Shown piece by piece: positions 18,202-26,472 of a stretch of 34,741 nt of DNA. The stretch comes from Borrelia puertoricensis (GTDB taxonomy: Bacteria > Spirochaetota > Spirochaetia > Borreliales > Borreliaceae): NCBI RefSeq assembly GCF_023035875.1, contig NZ_CP075395.1, positions 1-34,741 on the forward strand. The letters run 5' to 3'. A program made the translations under genes and the position numbers. Positions within the stretch are counted from its first letter, which is position 1; every line of letters starts with the position of its first letter. The notes under the pieces were generated by a model, which saw only the letters and a list, made by a program, of their open reading frames with translations, was not told where the DNA came from and searched no databases.

Positions 18202-18330
18202 TAATACTCCTTAATCACTAAATATATAAAAAATATTTTTAAGAAAAGAAAAAAGAGATATTTACATTTTATTGGCAATTGCACTATTATAAATAGTAGC
18301 AATTAAGGAGTATTAAATGAAGGATACAAA
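18188..18330. other. Head-to-head inverted repeat; candidate replication origin
   Basis: 18188-18216 and 18302-18330 are perfect 29-bp inverted copies that include Shine-Dalgarno and ATG. The 85-bp spacer is extremely AT-rich and contains a second near-perfect hairpin (AATTGCACTAT and ATAGTAGCAATT, about 18279-18304). It lies immediately upstream of the replication gene, where Borrelia plasmid origins map. The repeat is seen directly; origin function is inference. Confidence 0.5.
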
Positions 18331-19411
18331 AAAAAATACCAATAAACATCAACACAAGTTAATCGTTTTAATATCTACGCTAAGCTACATGAATTTAAAG
18401 TTTAAAAAATATACCCAAAGTGACATACTTTATTATTTCAATAATAATATGAAAAAAAATGACCAAAAACCTATTAAACTTAAAACTTTACAAAATTATC
18501 TTTATAAATTAGCAAAAGTATTAAGGGTTACAATTAATTATCATAGACATTTGGGTATTAATATGGGAACTGAAATTCATTACAAACTTAAGTACCCTAA
18601 AAAAGAATGCTACCGTATAACCAATAAACACTTTAGAGATAAAAAAGAAGAGAGACATCAAAAACGCGTTAATGCATATCTTGAAAAGACTTGTATCAAA
18701 AATAGCAGTGTAGAAAAAGAGGAGTGTTTATATAATAATATATATAATAAAGAAAAGAAGAATAAAGAATTTATAGAAAGACTAAAAGTAAAAAAATATG
18801 CTAAAAAGTGCTGTTTTAAATCAAATACTTTCTTCTCTATTTTGAATTTAAACTTAGAAAAAAATACTAAAATCGAAATACTTAAAACGCTCAAAAGAAC
18901 TGAAAACTTTTTCCAAAACAGTATACGTAAAAGTATCAATAATACAGAAACAATAAGCAGTAAACTTGAAAGCAAGAGGCTAAAATTAAATAGGATATTA
19001 GATGAAACGAAGATTAGCTTAGAAAGGGAAGGATATAACAGCAAACAGTTAAAAACACAAATACAAAATGTATACAATAAATACAAATACAAACCACACT
19101 TTATCATAGAAAACAATAAGTATAATGATTTAAAAACAATAATAGGAAAGCTTAAAGATTCAACTAAATTAATTACAAAAGAAACCGAGAAAGATATTAA
19201 AAACAACATATTTAGTATACTTCTTGAACAATTAAGATCTAAAGTAGATACATCAGTTTTGGTACCAATATTAAAGAATTATTTAAACAAACAGAACAAA
19301 TTAGAATATAACAAAGTATTTAGTAACTATTATTACTATAAGCTTTTAGAGTTAATAGAGGGCAATAAAAATTATTTAAAATTAGTAAAATCTGGAGAAA
19401 ATTACAATTAA
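18317..19411 (+). CDS. Plasmid replication protein, PF57/62 family
   Basis: This 364-residue basic protein begins MKDTKKNTNKHQHKLIVLIS and has the PF57/62-type region SDILYYFNNNMKKN, LKTLQNYLYKLAKVL and GTEIHYKLKYPKKECYRITN. PF57/62 proteins initiate replication of Borrelia linear and circular plasmids, and their sequence varies with plasmid compatibility type. The C-terminal half is rich in Lys/Asn and helical. It is the first gene of the maintenance block: the PF50 gene starts 9 nt after its stop. The ATG at 18317 follows AAGGAG and lies within the inverted repeat described above, so expression could be self-regulated through that structure (inference). Confidence 0.9.
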   Translation: MKDTKKNTNKHQHKLIVLISTLSYMNLKFKKYTQSDILYYFNNNMKKNDQKPIKLKTLQNYLYKLAKVLRVTINYHRHLGINMGTEIHYKLKYPKKECYRITNKHFRDKKEERHQKRVNAYLEKTCIKNSSVEKEECLYNNIYNKEKKNKEFIERLKVKKYAKKCCFKSNTFFSILNLNLEKNTKIEILKTLKRTENFFQNSIRKSINNTETISSKLESKRLKLNRILDETKISLEREGYNSKQLKTQIQNVYNKYKYKPHFIIENNKYNDLKTIIGKLKDSTKLITKETEKDIKNNIFSILLEQLRSKVDTSVLVPILKNYLNKQNKLEYNKVFSNYYYYKLLELIEGNKNYLKLVKSGENYN

Positions 19412-19420
19412 GGATTAGTC

Positions 19421-19981
19421 ATGGAAAGTATATTAGAACGTCTTAAGAAAAAGAAATTGGAAATTAATGATAAAGGCAATGAGTCAATTTTTATTAAAAT
19501 GGAGAAAAGCAATAATAGAACAATATATCATACAAGAATTATAATGGATTTCTATACATTTGGAGTTAATAGAAATCAAAAAAACAAATTCTTTATTGCA
19601 TTCAGAAGTTTGTTTAATATACAAAAAATCCATGAATTTAACTTATTTCCATTAAAAAGAGATGATAAATTTTTAGGTATTTTTTATGGGTATAGAAAAC
19701 CTCTACAAGGTATCATAACGGAGTATGAGGAAAATGGAGTTATGAAGGCATCTACACTTTCGAAAGTTTATTACATAGAATTTAGATTTAAAAAGGGAAG
19801 TGTTTTTTGTTACATTAAAGGTATTGCTCGTTTGATTAAGAAAGAAAAATCAGAAACACAATATAGTCAATTTCTACTTGAGCTGATAACCAATTTAGAA
19901 AAACAGGTATATGAATTTTATGGTAAAAATTTATCAAACGGAGGTATTATAAATAAATGGATAAAAAAAAACCTACAATAA
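19421..19981 (+). CDS. Plasmid maintenance protein, PF50 family (DUF226)
   Basis: The 186-residue protein begins MESILERLKKKK and has family-typical segments YHTRIIMDFYTFGVN, FRSLFN, FYGYRKPLQGII and KVYYIEFRFKKGSVFCYIKG. PF50 genes accompany PF57/62, PF32 and PF49 on nearly all Borrelia plasmids; the molecular role is not settled. Its 3' end overlaps the start of the ParA gene by 25 nt, suggesting translational coupling. AAGGA lies shortly before the ATG. Confidence 0.9.
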   Translation: MESILERLKKKKLEINDKGNESIFIKMEKSNNRTIYHTRIIMDFYTFGVNRNQKNKFFIAFRSLFNIQKIHEFNLFPLKRDDKFLGIFYGYRKPLQGIITEYEENGVMKASTLSKVYYIEFRFKKGSVFCYIKGIARLIKKEKSETQYSQFLLELITNLEKQVYEFYGKNLSNGGIINKWIKKNLQ

Positions 19982-20775
19982 TCACTATTGCGTCAATTAA
20001 GGGAGGTGTTGGAAAAAGCACAAGTGCTCTTATATTTGCAACTTTACTTGCCCAAAAACATAAAGTACTTTTAATAGATATTGATACACAAGCATCAGTT
20101 ACAAGTTATTTTTATAGAAAAATAAAGGAGTTAGATACAGATTTAGTTAATAAAAATATTTATGAAGTGTTAATCGATAAAATATCTATGAATAAATCGA
20201 TTATCAGTATTGATAGTAATTTAGATCTAATTCCAAGTTATGTTACTTTGCATAAGGTGAATCGAGTTGCTTATAAATATATGCTTAAAGAATTTAAATT
20301 GAAAATTGAAATAGGAAGATTGGAAAATAATTATGATTATGTAATACTAGATACTAATCCTAGTTTAGATTTTACGTTAACAAATGCTTTAGTTTGTAGT
20401 GATTATGTAATAGTTCCGATGACAGCAGAAAAATGGGCAGTTGAAAGCTTTGAAGTTTTGGATTTCTTTATCAAAGAATTAGAAATATTTTTACCTATTT
20501 ACATACTTATAACAAGATTTAAAAAAAATAATACACACAAATGTCTTCTTGATATTTTAAAATCTAAGAATAATTTTTTAGGAACTATATCTGAAAGAGA
20601 GGATTTAAACAAAAAAATAGCAGATAATTGTAAATTTGATTTGTGCAAAGATTATATGAAGGAATATAATAAAATATTGAGTACTTTTTTATATCATATA
20701 GATAATAATTTATATGCGAAAAAAAATAACAAAATAAATTTTTCCAACCGTTGGAAAGATTATAAAAGGAATTAA
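19957..20775 (+). CDS. parA: ParA-family partition ATPase, PF32
   Basis: The 272-residue protein carries the deviant Walker A motif KGGVGKST (residues 15-22), the A' motif LLIDIDTQAS (about 38-47) and a Walker B region YVILDTNPS. ParA ATPases drive plasmid segregation; PF32 type is the usual marker of Borrelia plasmid compatibility. The start at 19957 lies inside the PF50 gene (25-nt overlap) with GGAGG upstream. The PF49 gene follows after 4 nt, so all three are probably one transcript. All key ATPase residues are present. Confidence 0.93.
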   Translation: MDKKKPTIITIASIKGGVGKSTSALIFATLLAQKHKVLLIDIDTQASVTSYFYRKIKELDTDLVNKNIYEVLIDKISMNKSIISIDSNLDLIPSYVTLHKVNRVAYKYMLKEFKLKIEIGRLENNYDYVILDTNPSLDFTLTNALVCSDYVIVPMTAEKWAVESFEVLDFFIKELEIFLPIYILITRFKKNNTHKCLLDILKSKNNFLGTISEREDLNKKIADNCKFDLCKDYMKEYNKILSTFLYHIDNNLYAKKNNKINFSNRWKDYKRN

Positions 20776-20779
20776 TAAT

Positions 20780-21346
20780 ATGGAAATTAATAGAAGAATA
20801 ATTAATAACGATAAAAATATTATACTTAATCATAGTCAAATTTTGTCTTTAGAGGAAAAGAGAAAAGAAAGGTATAATGAACTTAAATTAAAATTAAAAT
20901 CAAATTTCAAGGAAAGTATCTGTAATAAATTAGAAGCAATGAAAATTCTGAAAGAAATAAAAGATAATGATTATTATAAGCTTGATGGTTATAAGAAATT
21001 TAGCGAATTTTTAACTTCTTATAATGTAGCAAAATCCCAAGCCTATAATTACTTAAAAATTGCAACAGCTATAGAAGAGGGCATTCTTGAAGAGCAGTAT
21101 GTATTAGAAAATGGGTTTAGAGAAGTTTTATCTTTAATCAAAGATAAGGAAGGTAAAAATTTAAAAAAATCAAGATTAAATTCAATAAGGCCATTAAGAT
21201 TTCAACTTAAAAGTCAAGATAGTTATGATTTTTATAAAAGTGATACTAAGTTTACTAGTTACTTTTTAGATAGGATTTTTGAAGATGAAAAAGAATTTCT
21301 TCAAAAATTTATGAAAGAATACAAAAATTTAAAAAATAATAAATGA
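20780..21346 (+). CDS. Plasmid partition protein, PF49 family
   Basis: The 188-residue protein begins MEINRRIINNDKNIILNHSQ and contains a helix-turn-helix-like region around FLTSYNVAKSQAYNYLKIAT. PF49 proteins are the fourth member of the Borrelia maintenance set and are thought to act with PF32, perhaps as the ParB-like centromere binder; that role is inferred from genetics and context. It starts 4 nt after PF32 with AAAGGA upstream. No terminator follows directly; the next strong hairpin is at 21699. Confidence 0.9.
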   Translation: MEINRRIINNDKNIILNHSQILSLEEKRKERYNELKLKLKSNFKESICNKLEAMKILKEIKDNDYYKLDGYKKFSEFLTSYNVAKSQAYNYLKIATAIEEGILEEQYVLENGFREVLSLIKDKEGKNLKKSRLNSIRPLRFQLKSQDSYDFYKSDTKFTSYFLDRIFEDEKEFLQKFMKEYKNLKNNK

Positions 21347-21381
21347 GGCTATGATAAGAATAATTTAGCAAAAATATATAA

Positions 21382-21505
21382 AATGGGAGATTTGAGTACT
21401 GAGTTTTTAAATAAAAGGTTTACTGAGGAATTAATAGGTTTTATTTCATTTCACAATGATAATTTTGATTTTGAAATCATACTAGAAAAGATGAGCCCAT
21501 TATAA
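21382..21505 (+). pseudogene. Unassigned coding remnant after PF49
   Basis: A short reading frame (about 40 codons) with residues such as STEFLNKRFTEELIGFISFH follows PF49 and can be extended upstream without stop nearly to its end. It looks like a piece of a larger protein. Family not recognised. Confidence 0.3.
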
Positions 21506-21698
21506 CAATAAATCATTAGTATAAAAAAGAATTTACAAAAATGAATAGTTTGATTTAGATATCGAGATATATTATGTCTATAGTAAGTAAAATTTTTATA
21601 AACCGAGAGAGTTAGGGTTGATTTTATTTTAGATTTATTGTATTCTACATGATAGTAGTATTCTTGTTTACTACCTTAATTGCTATCATTTAATTAGC

Positions 21699-21750
21699 TT
21701 TTAGAGCTTGATTAAGCATTCAAAAAAGAGTGTTTAATTAAGCTCTAAAA
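21699..21750 (+). terminator. Long hairpin downstream of the maintenance operon
   Basis: 20-nt arms 21699-21718 and 21731-21750 pair fully as RNA except for two G-U pairs, with a 12-nt A-rich loop. It is the first strong hairpin after PF49 and probably ends the maintenance transcript; the T-run is weak. Confidence 0.6.
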
Positions 21751-21793
21751 TTTTATATTCCTATATCTTGAATTTAGTGAAAGATTAGTTAAA

Positions 21794-22062
21794 ATGCTCA
21801 AAGTTAATAAAATGATTCAAGAAAATTGTCGAAGGTTGGAGGCGTATGACCTACTTCAAGTCATGTGATAGTGATTGTTATAGTTTTTTTGTTATGTTAT
21901 GTTATGTTTGGTGAATATTATAGAAACATACTTGTATGGGTAGATAAACCAGTATTTATATTAAGGGAATGTGAAGTTAGTTGTCTATATAGAACCTTTT
22001 CAAATGCAGTGTTTGAGAGTTTGCTTATATATGGGAGAAGAGTTAAAAGGTATTTTGTTTGA
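21794..22062 (+). pseudogene. Decayed gene of unknown family
   Basis: An ATG at 21794 starts MLKVNKMIQENCRRLEAYDL, then a TGA/TAG pair interrupts. The same frame family continues as a hydrophobic stretch (IVIVFLLCYVMF) and about 50 further residues to 22062. It may be one broken gene or two unrelated pieces. Confidence 0.3.
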
Positions 22063-22109
22063 TGGTTTAAAGATGATAGATGATTTTTTACTACAATGAG
22101 GCGGGATTG

Positions 22110-22359
22110 ATGATTTTTGATATATGTAATTATTTTTATACTAGATCAAAATTTAAAACAGTTGAATATTGGACTGAAGTTATAAATAATTATTTAACAA
22201 AGACTGAGATTAATCCAAAACTAGTAGTAGTTTTGTTCGTATTTTAATATATGGACAACCTAACTATGGTAAAAAAGTCTACTGAAATTATTTGGTTATA
22301 TATCAAGTGATGAAAATTTTAGTTTATTTGCCAGTAAATATAGACCTCTATTTCATTAA
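22110..22359 (+). pseudogene. Decayed small plasmid gene in three frames
   Basis: Reading starts at ATG 22110 (GGCGGGA upstream) with MIFDICNYFYTRSKFKTVEY. It continues after a shift near 22240 as RILIYGQPNYGKK, and after a second shift near 22275 as LLKLFGYISSDENFSLFASK to a TAA at 22357-22359. The pieces join in order with no gaps, so two small indels broke one gene of about 82 codons. Family not recognised. Confidence 0.45.
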
Positions 22360-22388
22360 AAGAGAAGCCCCATCTTAGATGCTTTTCT

Positions 22389-22619
22389 TTATCTAGGTTT
22401 AATTTTGAATGTTTCCTGTACATAGCTTAAGCAATAGGTATTATTGATACGAATATATTTTTTAAATAAATTGATGCTTAACATTAATTTATGCTCAGAC
22501 TTTACTGTTGATATATCAAAAAATTTGTACCATGTATTTGATTTTGTTTTAGAATTACATAAAAATTTAGCACAAAGTTGTTTGGAGAATAAAATTAATT
22601 TTGAAAAGTATTCTCCCAT
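22389..22619 (-). CDS. Possible small hypothetical protein or fragment
   Basis: The 76-residue open frame starts MGEYFSKLILFSKQLCAKFL. No strong Shine-Dalgarno precedes it. Composition is plausible for a Borrelia protein, but the surrounding zone is decayed, so it may be a gene fragment. Confidence 0.25.
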   Translation of the reverse strand: MGEYFSKLILFSKQLCAKFLCNSKTKSNTWYKFFDISTVKSEHKLMLSINLFKKYIRINNTYCLSYVQETFKIKPR

Positions 22620-22910
22620 CTAAGGTGAACGGGTTTAATGGTTTTAGTATGGTATTGCTCATCAAAATTTAATTTCTTTTCTCCTGTTTATTTTTGCTTT
22701 TTTGATTTGATATTGAGGTTTTATTTTGAATTTTTTAGATATTTTTTTTAGTTTCATATTTAGTTTATTGTTCTCTTAGTTTTTTGTTCCTTCCATATTA
22801 TAAGTGTTGTTTAGTTGACTATCCTTACCAATAATATTGTCTAGATTGTTATCATTGTTTTTTAATATTTCTTTACTAAGGTTTAAACGATTCCTTTTTT
22901 TTGTTCTGAA

Positions 22911-23222
22911 TTACCCATCTGTGTACATTGAAAGATCACTTTGTATATGATTTAGTGATATTTTAATTTTTTCTTCATCTAAATTTATAAGATGATTAAA
23001 TTTACTTTTATCATCTAAAACTTTTTTTAAGAAATCTAGTCTTTTTAGTTGAGATTTATTTAACTTTTCTCTTAATGTTTCTTCAGGTGTTTTTTTTATT
23101 TTTGATTGTTCTTTTCAATCTCTTTTAGCTCTATTTTTAGCTTTTTTATCATTATTGTTATTTTGATCGCAATTACTAATTGATAGTGATAAGATCATCA
23201 AACCAAAATTGGTAATTTTCAT
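22911..23222 (-). pseudogene. Mlp-family lipoprotein pseudogene (in-frame stop)
   Basis: It begins with a signal peptide ending SLSISNC (Cys18) followed by DQNNNNDKK. The frame continues as KTPEETLREKLNKSQLKRLD, the conserved mid-part of Mlp (multicopy lipoprotein) family members normally found on cp32-type plasmids. A TGA (23115-23117) interrupts after NRAKRD, and a TAA at 22911 ends the frame before the family's C-terminal half. Weak AAGGGA lies upstream of the ATG at 23222. Mlp proteins are surface lipoproteins induced in mammals. Confidence 0.6.
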
Positions 23223-23330
23223 ATTAAATTCCCTTATCCTGATATTTACCTATTGTTTTAAATATTTATTTTATTTTTTTTGTATAATAATTTCTTGCCA
23301 ACCTTTAAGTATTTTTAATAGACATATGGT

Positions 23331-23859
23331 TTAAAACACTTCTAAAAATTGTTCTATTTCGTTAGTATCATTGCCGTACTTATTGTCATTATTACATTGA
23401 TTAATTTGATTATTGGCTTTACAATCAATAGCATTACTTATATAAGTATTAAAATCTTTATTATCTTCATGTTTTTGTTTTTTATCTTCTAAGAGATTGT
23501 AACTATAGTGGTAAAATCTTCTGCTAACTCTTTTTGTTTTTGTATGTTTCCATTGATCCAGGTAATAAAGTTTGTACATTTGCTTTTACTTACATCTTTG
23601 CATCCATCAATTTGATCTTGTAATTTTTCAATTACCCGATTCAATGCATGCTTTAAAGAGTTAAACTTTTTCTTTTCATCAGCAGTTAGAGTAATAACTT
23701 TTTGTGTGTTTTCATCAGTTTTCTTTTGTAAATTATCCAAAGTTCCCTTAGCTCCACTGTGTATCTGAGTTTCAGTAGGTACGGTACTTACCTTGTATCC
23801 TTTGCAACAGTACAAAAATACTGTGTTAAAAATATTAATGATCTTATGTTTTCATTCAT
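23331..23859 (-). pseudogene. Mlp-family lipoprotein pseudogene (two frameshifts)
   Basis: A degraded signal peptide (MNENIRSLIFLT, then VFLYCC after a shift near 23825) leads into LTADEKKKFNSLKHALNRVI, QDQIDGCKDVSKSKC and NGNIQKQKELAEDF, all typical of Mlp. A second shift near 23510 moves the tail to another frame (YNLLEDKKQKHEDNKDFNTY), ending at 23331. Both shifts are small indels. Together with the pseudogene at 22911 it suggests an old cp32-derived segment. Confidence 0.65.
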
Positions 23860-24137
23860 ACTAATCATACTAAACCTCTTATCTTTGTGATTTAAACAAT
23901 ATATAGCAATTCTTTTTGTGCTGTATAAGCTATTATAAGTATTGATTTAATTTTCAAAAATTATTCTTTTTTAGCTTTCTAGCTCTTATATTAATGATTT
24001 TATTTTTACTTTTGTCTGTAATAATTTAAGTCTAAATAGTACTGGTAGTAATCTTTTAACAACACATACTAAGGTAAGTAAATGTTGTTATTAAGATTGT
24101 ATTTGAAATTTTTTATGAATTTAAAAAAAATTGTATA

Positions 24138-24401
24138 ATGTTATATATTGAAGATAGGGATAACACTTTTGGCTATGGGGATGTGACTAAAAACTTTCTT
24201 AAACTTAGAGCAGGTATGAGTCATAAGTTTAGAATTTAACCTGTTAAACTTATAAATAATAAATTTACTGGAATTACTATGTTAATAGAGTTGTTTGCGA
24301 CATCTAAACTTAGTATTATGAATGATTCAAGTAAATCAGTTATATTTGATATTTATAAGTACAAAGTACATGTACTCTTAAAGTACATTTTATTAAAATA
24401 A
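24138..24401 (+). pseudogene. Inserted, decayed plasmid or phage-like ORF
   Basis: A single frame of 87 residues starts MLYIEDRDNTFGYGDVTKNF, is interrupted by TAA at 24237-24239, and continues in frame as PVKLINNKFTGI through SSKSVIFDIYKYKVHV to TAA 24399-24401. The first stretch reads like a Borrelia prophage structural protein, but I cannot name it. It lies within what should be a conserved bdr upstream region, so it looks inserted. Confidence 0.4.
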
Positions 24402-24423
24402 GATTCTTATAACGCTTAAGATA

Positions 24424-24442
24424 TTATATAATAATTATATAA
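24424..24442 (+). promoter_or_regulatory. bdr upstream palindrome, copy 3
   Basis: TTATATAATAATTATATAA is identical to the copies at 11114 and 15382, immediately followed by GGAG. Confidence 0.6.
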
Positions 24443-24452
24443 GGAGATTTTT

Positions 24453-25118
24453 ATGGGACTTCCTCAATCAGTTATTACACAACAAATGGTCATCAATGAA
24501 CTTACTAAAGCGGGTATAAATAGAGATATTGCTATTGATTTATCTTACAGATATTATCGTAATGAACTGACTTATAAAGATATTGAGTTTTTAAAAGAAA
24601 ACTTTGATATAAAACTTGAAAAAGTTGAAGCACTTTTACAATCCGAAATTAAATCAGTCAAGACTGAACTGGATAACAAGATTGATACTGTTGAGAATAA
24701 TCTTAACACTAAGATTGATACTAAATTCAATGAACTTGATAATAAGATTGATGCTGTTAGAAGTGAACTGAAATCAGACATTAAGGACCTGGATAATAAG
24801 ATTGATACTAAATTCAATGAACTGGATAACAAGATTGATACTGTTGAAAATAATCTTAACACTAAGATTGATACTACATTCAATGAACTTGATAATAAGA
24901 TTGATACTGTTAGAAGTGAACTGAAATCAGACATTAAGGACCTGGATAATAAGATTGATACTAAATTTAATGAACTGGACAATAAGATTGATGTTAACAC
25001 AATGGAACTTAAGAGTACACTAAGACTTCATGGTTGGATGTTTGGAACAATTATTACCCTTAATATAGGAATATTTTTAACATTAATGTCCATAGTCTAT
25101 TCATTGTTAAATAAATAA
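24453..25118 (+). CDS. bdr: Bdr repeat-motif protein, right-arm copy
   Basis: The 221-residue protein has the conserved N-terminal box (VITQQMVINELTKAGINRDI), a central repeat of about 130 residues made of KIDTVENNLN, KIDTKFNELD, AVRSELK and SDIKDLD units, and a C-terminal membrane span (FGTIITLNIGIFLTLMSIVY). At the DNA level the FNELDNK-IDTV-RSEL-SDIKDLD block is repeated almost exactly twice. It is oriented away from the replication block, like its two left-arm paralogues. A vlp follows 260 nt downstream, with an intergenic region similar to those after the other two bdr genes. Confidence 0.9.
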   Translation: MGLPQSVITQQMVINELTKAGINRDIAIDLSYRYYRNELTYKDIEFLKENFDIKLEKVEALLQSEIKSVKTELDNKIDTVENNLNTKIDTKFNELDNKIDAVRSELKSDIKDLDNKIDTKFNELDNKIDTVENNLNTKIDTTFNELDNKIDTVRSELKSDIKDLDNKIDTKFNELDNKIDVNTMELKSTLRLHGWMFGTIITLNIGIFLTLMSIVYSLLNK

Positions 25119-25379
25119 ATTTAAATTAAGTGAACCTTTTCTTTATTTGATTTACATATCAATTATCTTTATTACCAAAACTAATCAATTTTATTAATTG
25201 TTGAGTCACATACAGTCTCTGTAATATTAAAGTATCTATGCTTTTAGTTTTTGTTTTTGTGCTTATCAAAGGGTTTTAACCATTTTGTCCTTTTGAGTAA
25301 AAAAGGATGCACTATAATATCTATAATATGAAGAATAGATTAAGTGGGAAAATTGAAAACTTAAATATTAAGTATACTT
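25119..25379 (+). other. Conserved bdr-vlp intergenic region with decayed vlp leader
   Basis: The first ~130 bp match the bdr-vlp spacers at 14406-14630 and 10389-10569 (shared TAATATTAAAGTATCTATG). Where those continue into AAGGAGGCACGTGATAATG, this copy has AAAAAGGATGCAC, ATGAAGAATAGATT and an out-of-frame leader up to ATGACTTTATT. The standard vlp start has decayed here. Confidence 0.5.
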
Positions 25380-26343
25380 ATGACTTTATTTTTACTTCTT
25401 AGTTGTGGCAGTGGTACTACTAAGACGGAAGATCCTCAGAGTAGATTCTTAAAATCTGTTATTAGTTTAAGTAATGACTTCTTAAATGTTTTTACTTCCC
25501 TTTCTGATATGATTACTGGGGCTTTTGGTATTAAAGCTGACACTAAGAAATCTGACATTGGTAAGTATTTCACTGATATTGAAAAAACTATGAACTCAGT
25601 TAAAAAAAAGTTACAGACGGAAGTTGCTAAGAATGGGAATTACTCAAAAATTAAATCAGTTGTTGATACGTTTATTACAGGCACATTAGACAAAATTGCA
25701 GAAGGAGCTAAGACAGCTGCTAGTGGGGCTACAACTGATACTGTTATTGGAAATGCTAAACAAAATGAGGATGCTGTAGCAGCAGATGTTACAAGTGTCA
25801 ATGCTCTTGTTAAAGGAATTAAAGAAATTGTTGACGTAGATTCTAAAGCAAGGTGAAGGAAATGCAAATGCTGATGCTACTAAAGGTGATAGTAAGAAAG
25901 ATGTTGGCAAATTATTTACTACGACCACTGATGGCAATAGAGCTGATAATGCTGCAGCAGCCTGTGCTGCAGCGTCGATCGGAGCTGTAACTGGTGCTGA
26001 CATTTTAAAAGCCATGATTAAGGATAATGGTGATGCTGTTAAATTAGCTATTTCTCAGAATGCTGGAGCTGTTCCTAAAGATGGAACTATTGCAGGTGCT
26101 ATTGTATTAACAGCTATGGCTAAGGATGGTAAATTTGCTGGTCCTAGTGCTGCTGCTGATGATGCTGTTACTGCAGTTAAAGGCGTAGCAGTTAGTGCTG
26201 TTACTAAAGCATTGGATACTTTAACTATTGCTATAAGAAATACTATTGACACAGGACTTAAAGAAGTTAAAGATGCTATAAAAATTAATGTTACCGATAC
26301 CCCTGTAATTACTAATAAGCAAATCTCTGAAACTAAAAGTTAA
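25380..26343 (+). pseudogene. Mosaic delta/alpha-type vlp cassette, frameshifted
   Basis: It starts at [12 protein letters not shown] with no [10 protein letters not shown] segment. The N-terminus begins alpha-like ([18 protein letters not shown]), switches to delta-like (ITGAFGIKADTKKSDIGKYF, NGNYSKIKSVVDTFI), then after [11 protein letters not shown] becomes alpha-like to the end ([20 protein letters not shown], tail NKQISETKS). The frame breaks near 25840-25857 (stop TGA 25854) and resumes as [20 protein letters not shown] to the stop at 26343. This is a recombinant of two Vlp subfamilies with the final crossover in or near the shared GAVTGADIL segment. A 3' hairpin element follows. Confidence 0.75.
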
Positions 26344-26366
26344 TGATCAGAATTAATAACAAATAC

Positions 26367-26430
26367 ATAACTAAATAAAGTCATTTGAGAAAAACTATTT
26401 CTCTATTCATGAAATTCGTTTTCCTTTTAT
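26367..26430 (+). repeat. 3' homology (DHS-like) hairpin element, copy 8
   Basis: It lies between the mosaic vlp and the vsp at 26473. The first arm is changed to GAAAAACT; the second (GTTTTCCTTTTAT) is intact. Confidence 0.65.
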
Positions 26431-26472
26431 TTTTTATATTGCCCCCTTGAGTAAAGAAGGAGGCACGTGATA

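Noticed and set aside
18658..19209. 183-codon minus-strand frame inside the PF57/62 gene
   Set aside because: It overlaps fully with a well-recognised replication gene, and its hydrophobic Leu/Ser/Phe content is the complement of Lys/Asn codons.
20585..20839. 84-codon minus-strand frame over the PF32/PF49 junction
   Set aside because: Antisense to two recognised genes; no Shine-Dalgarno.
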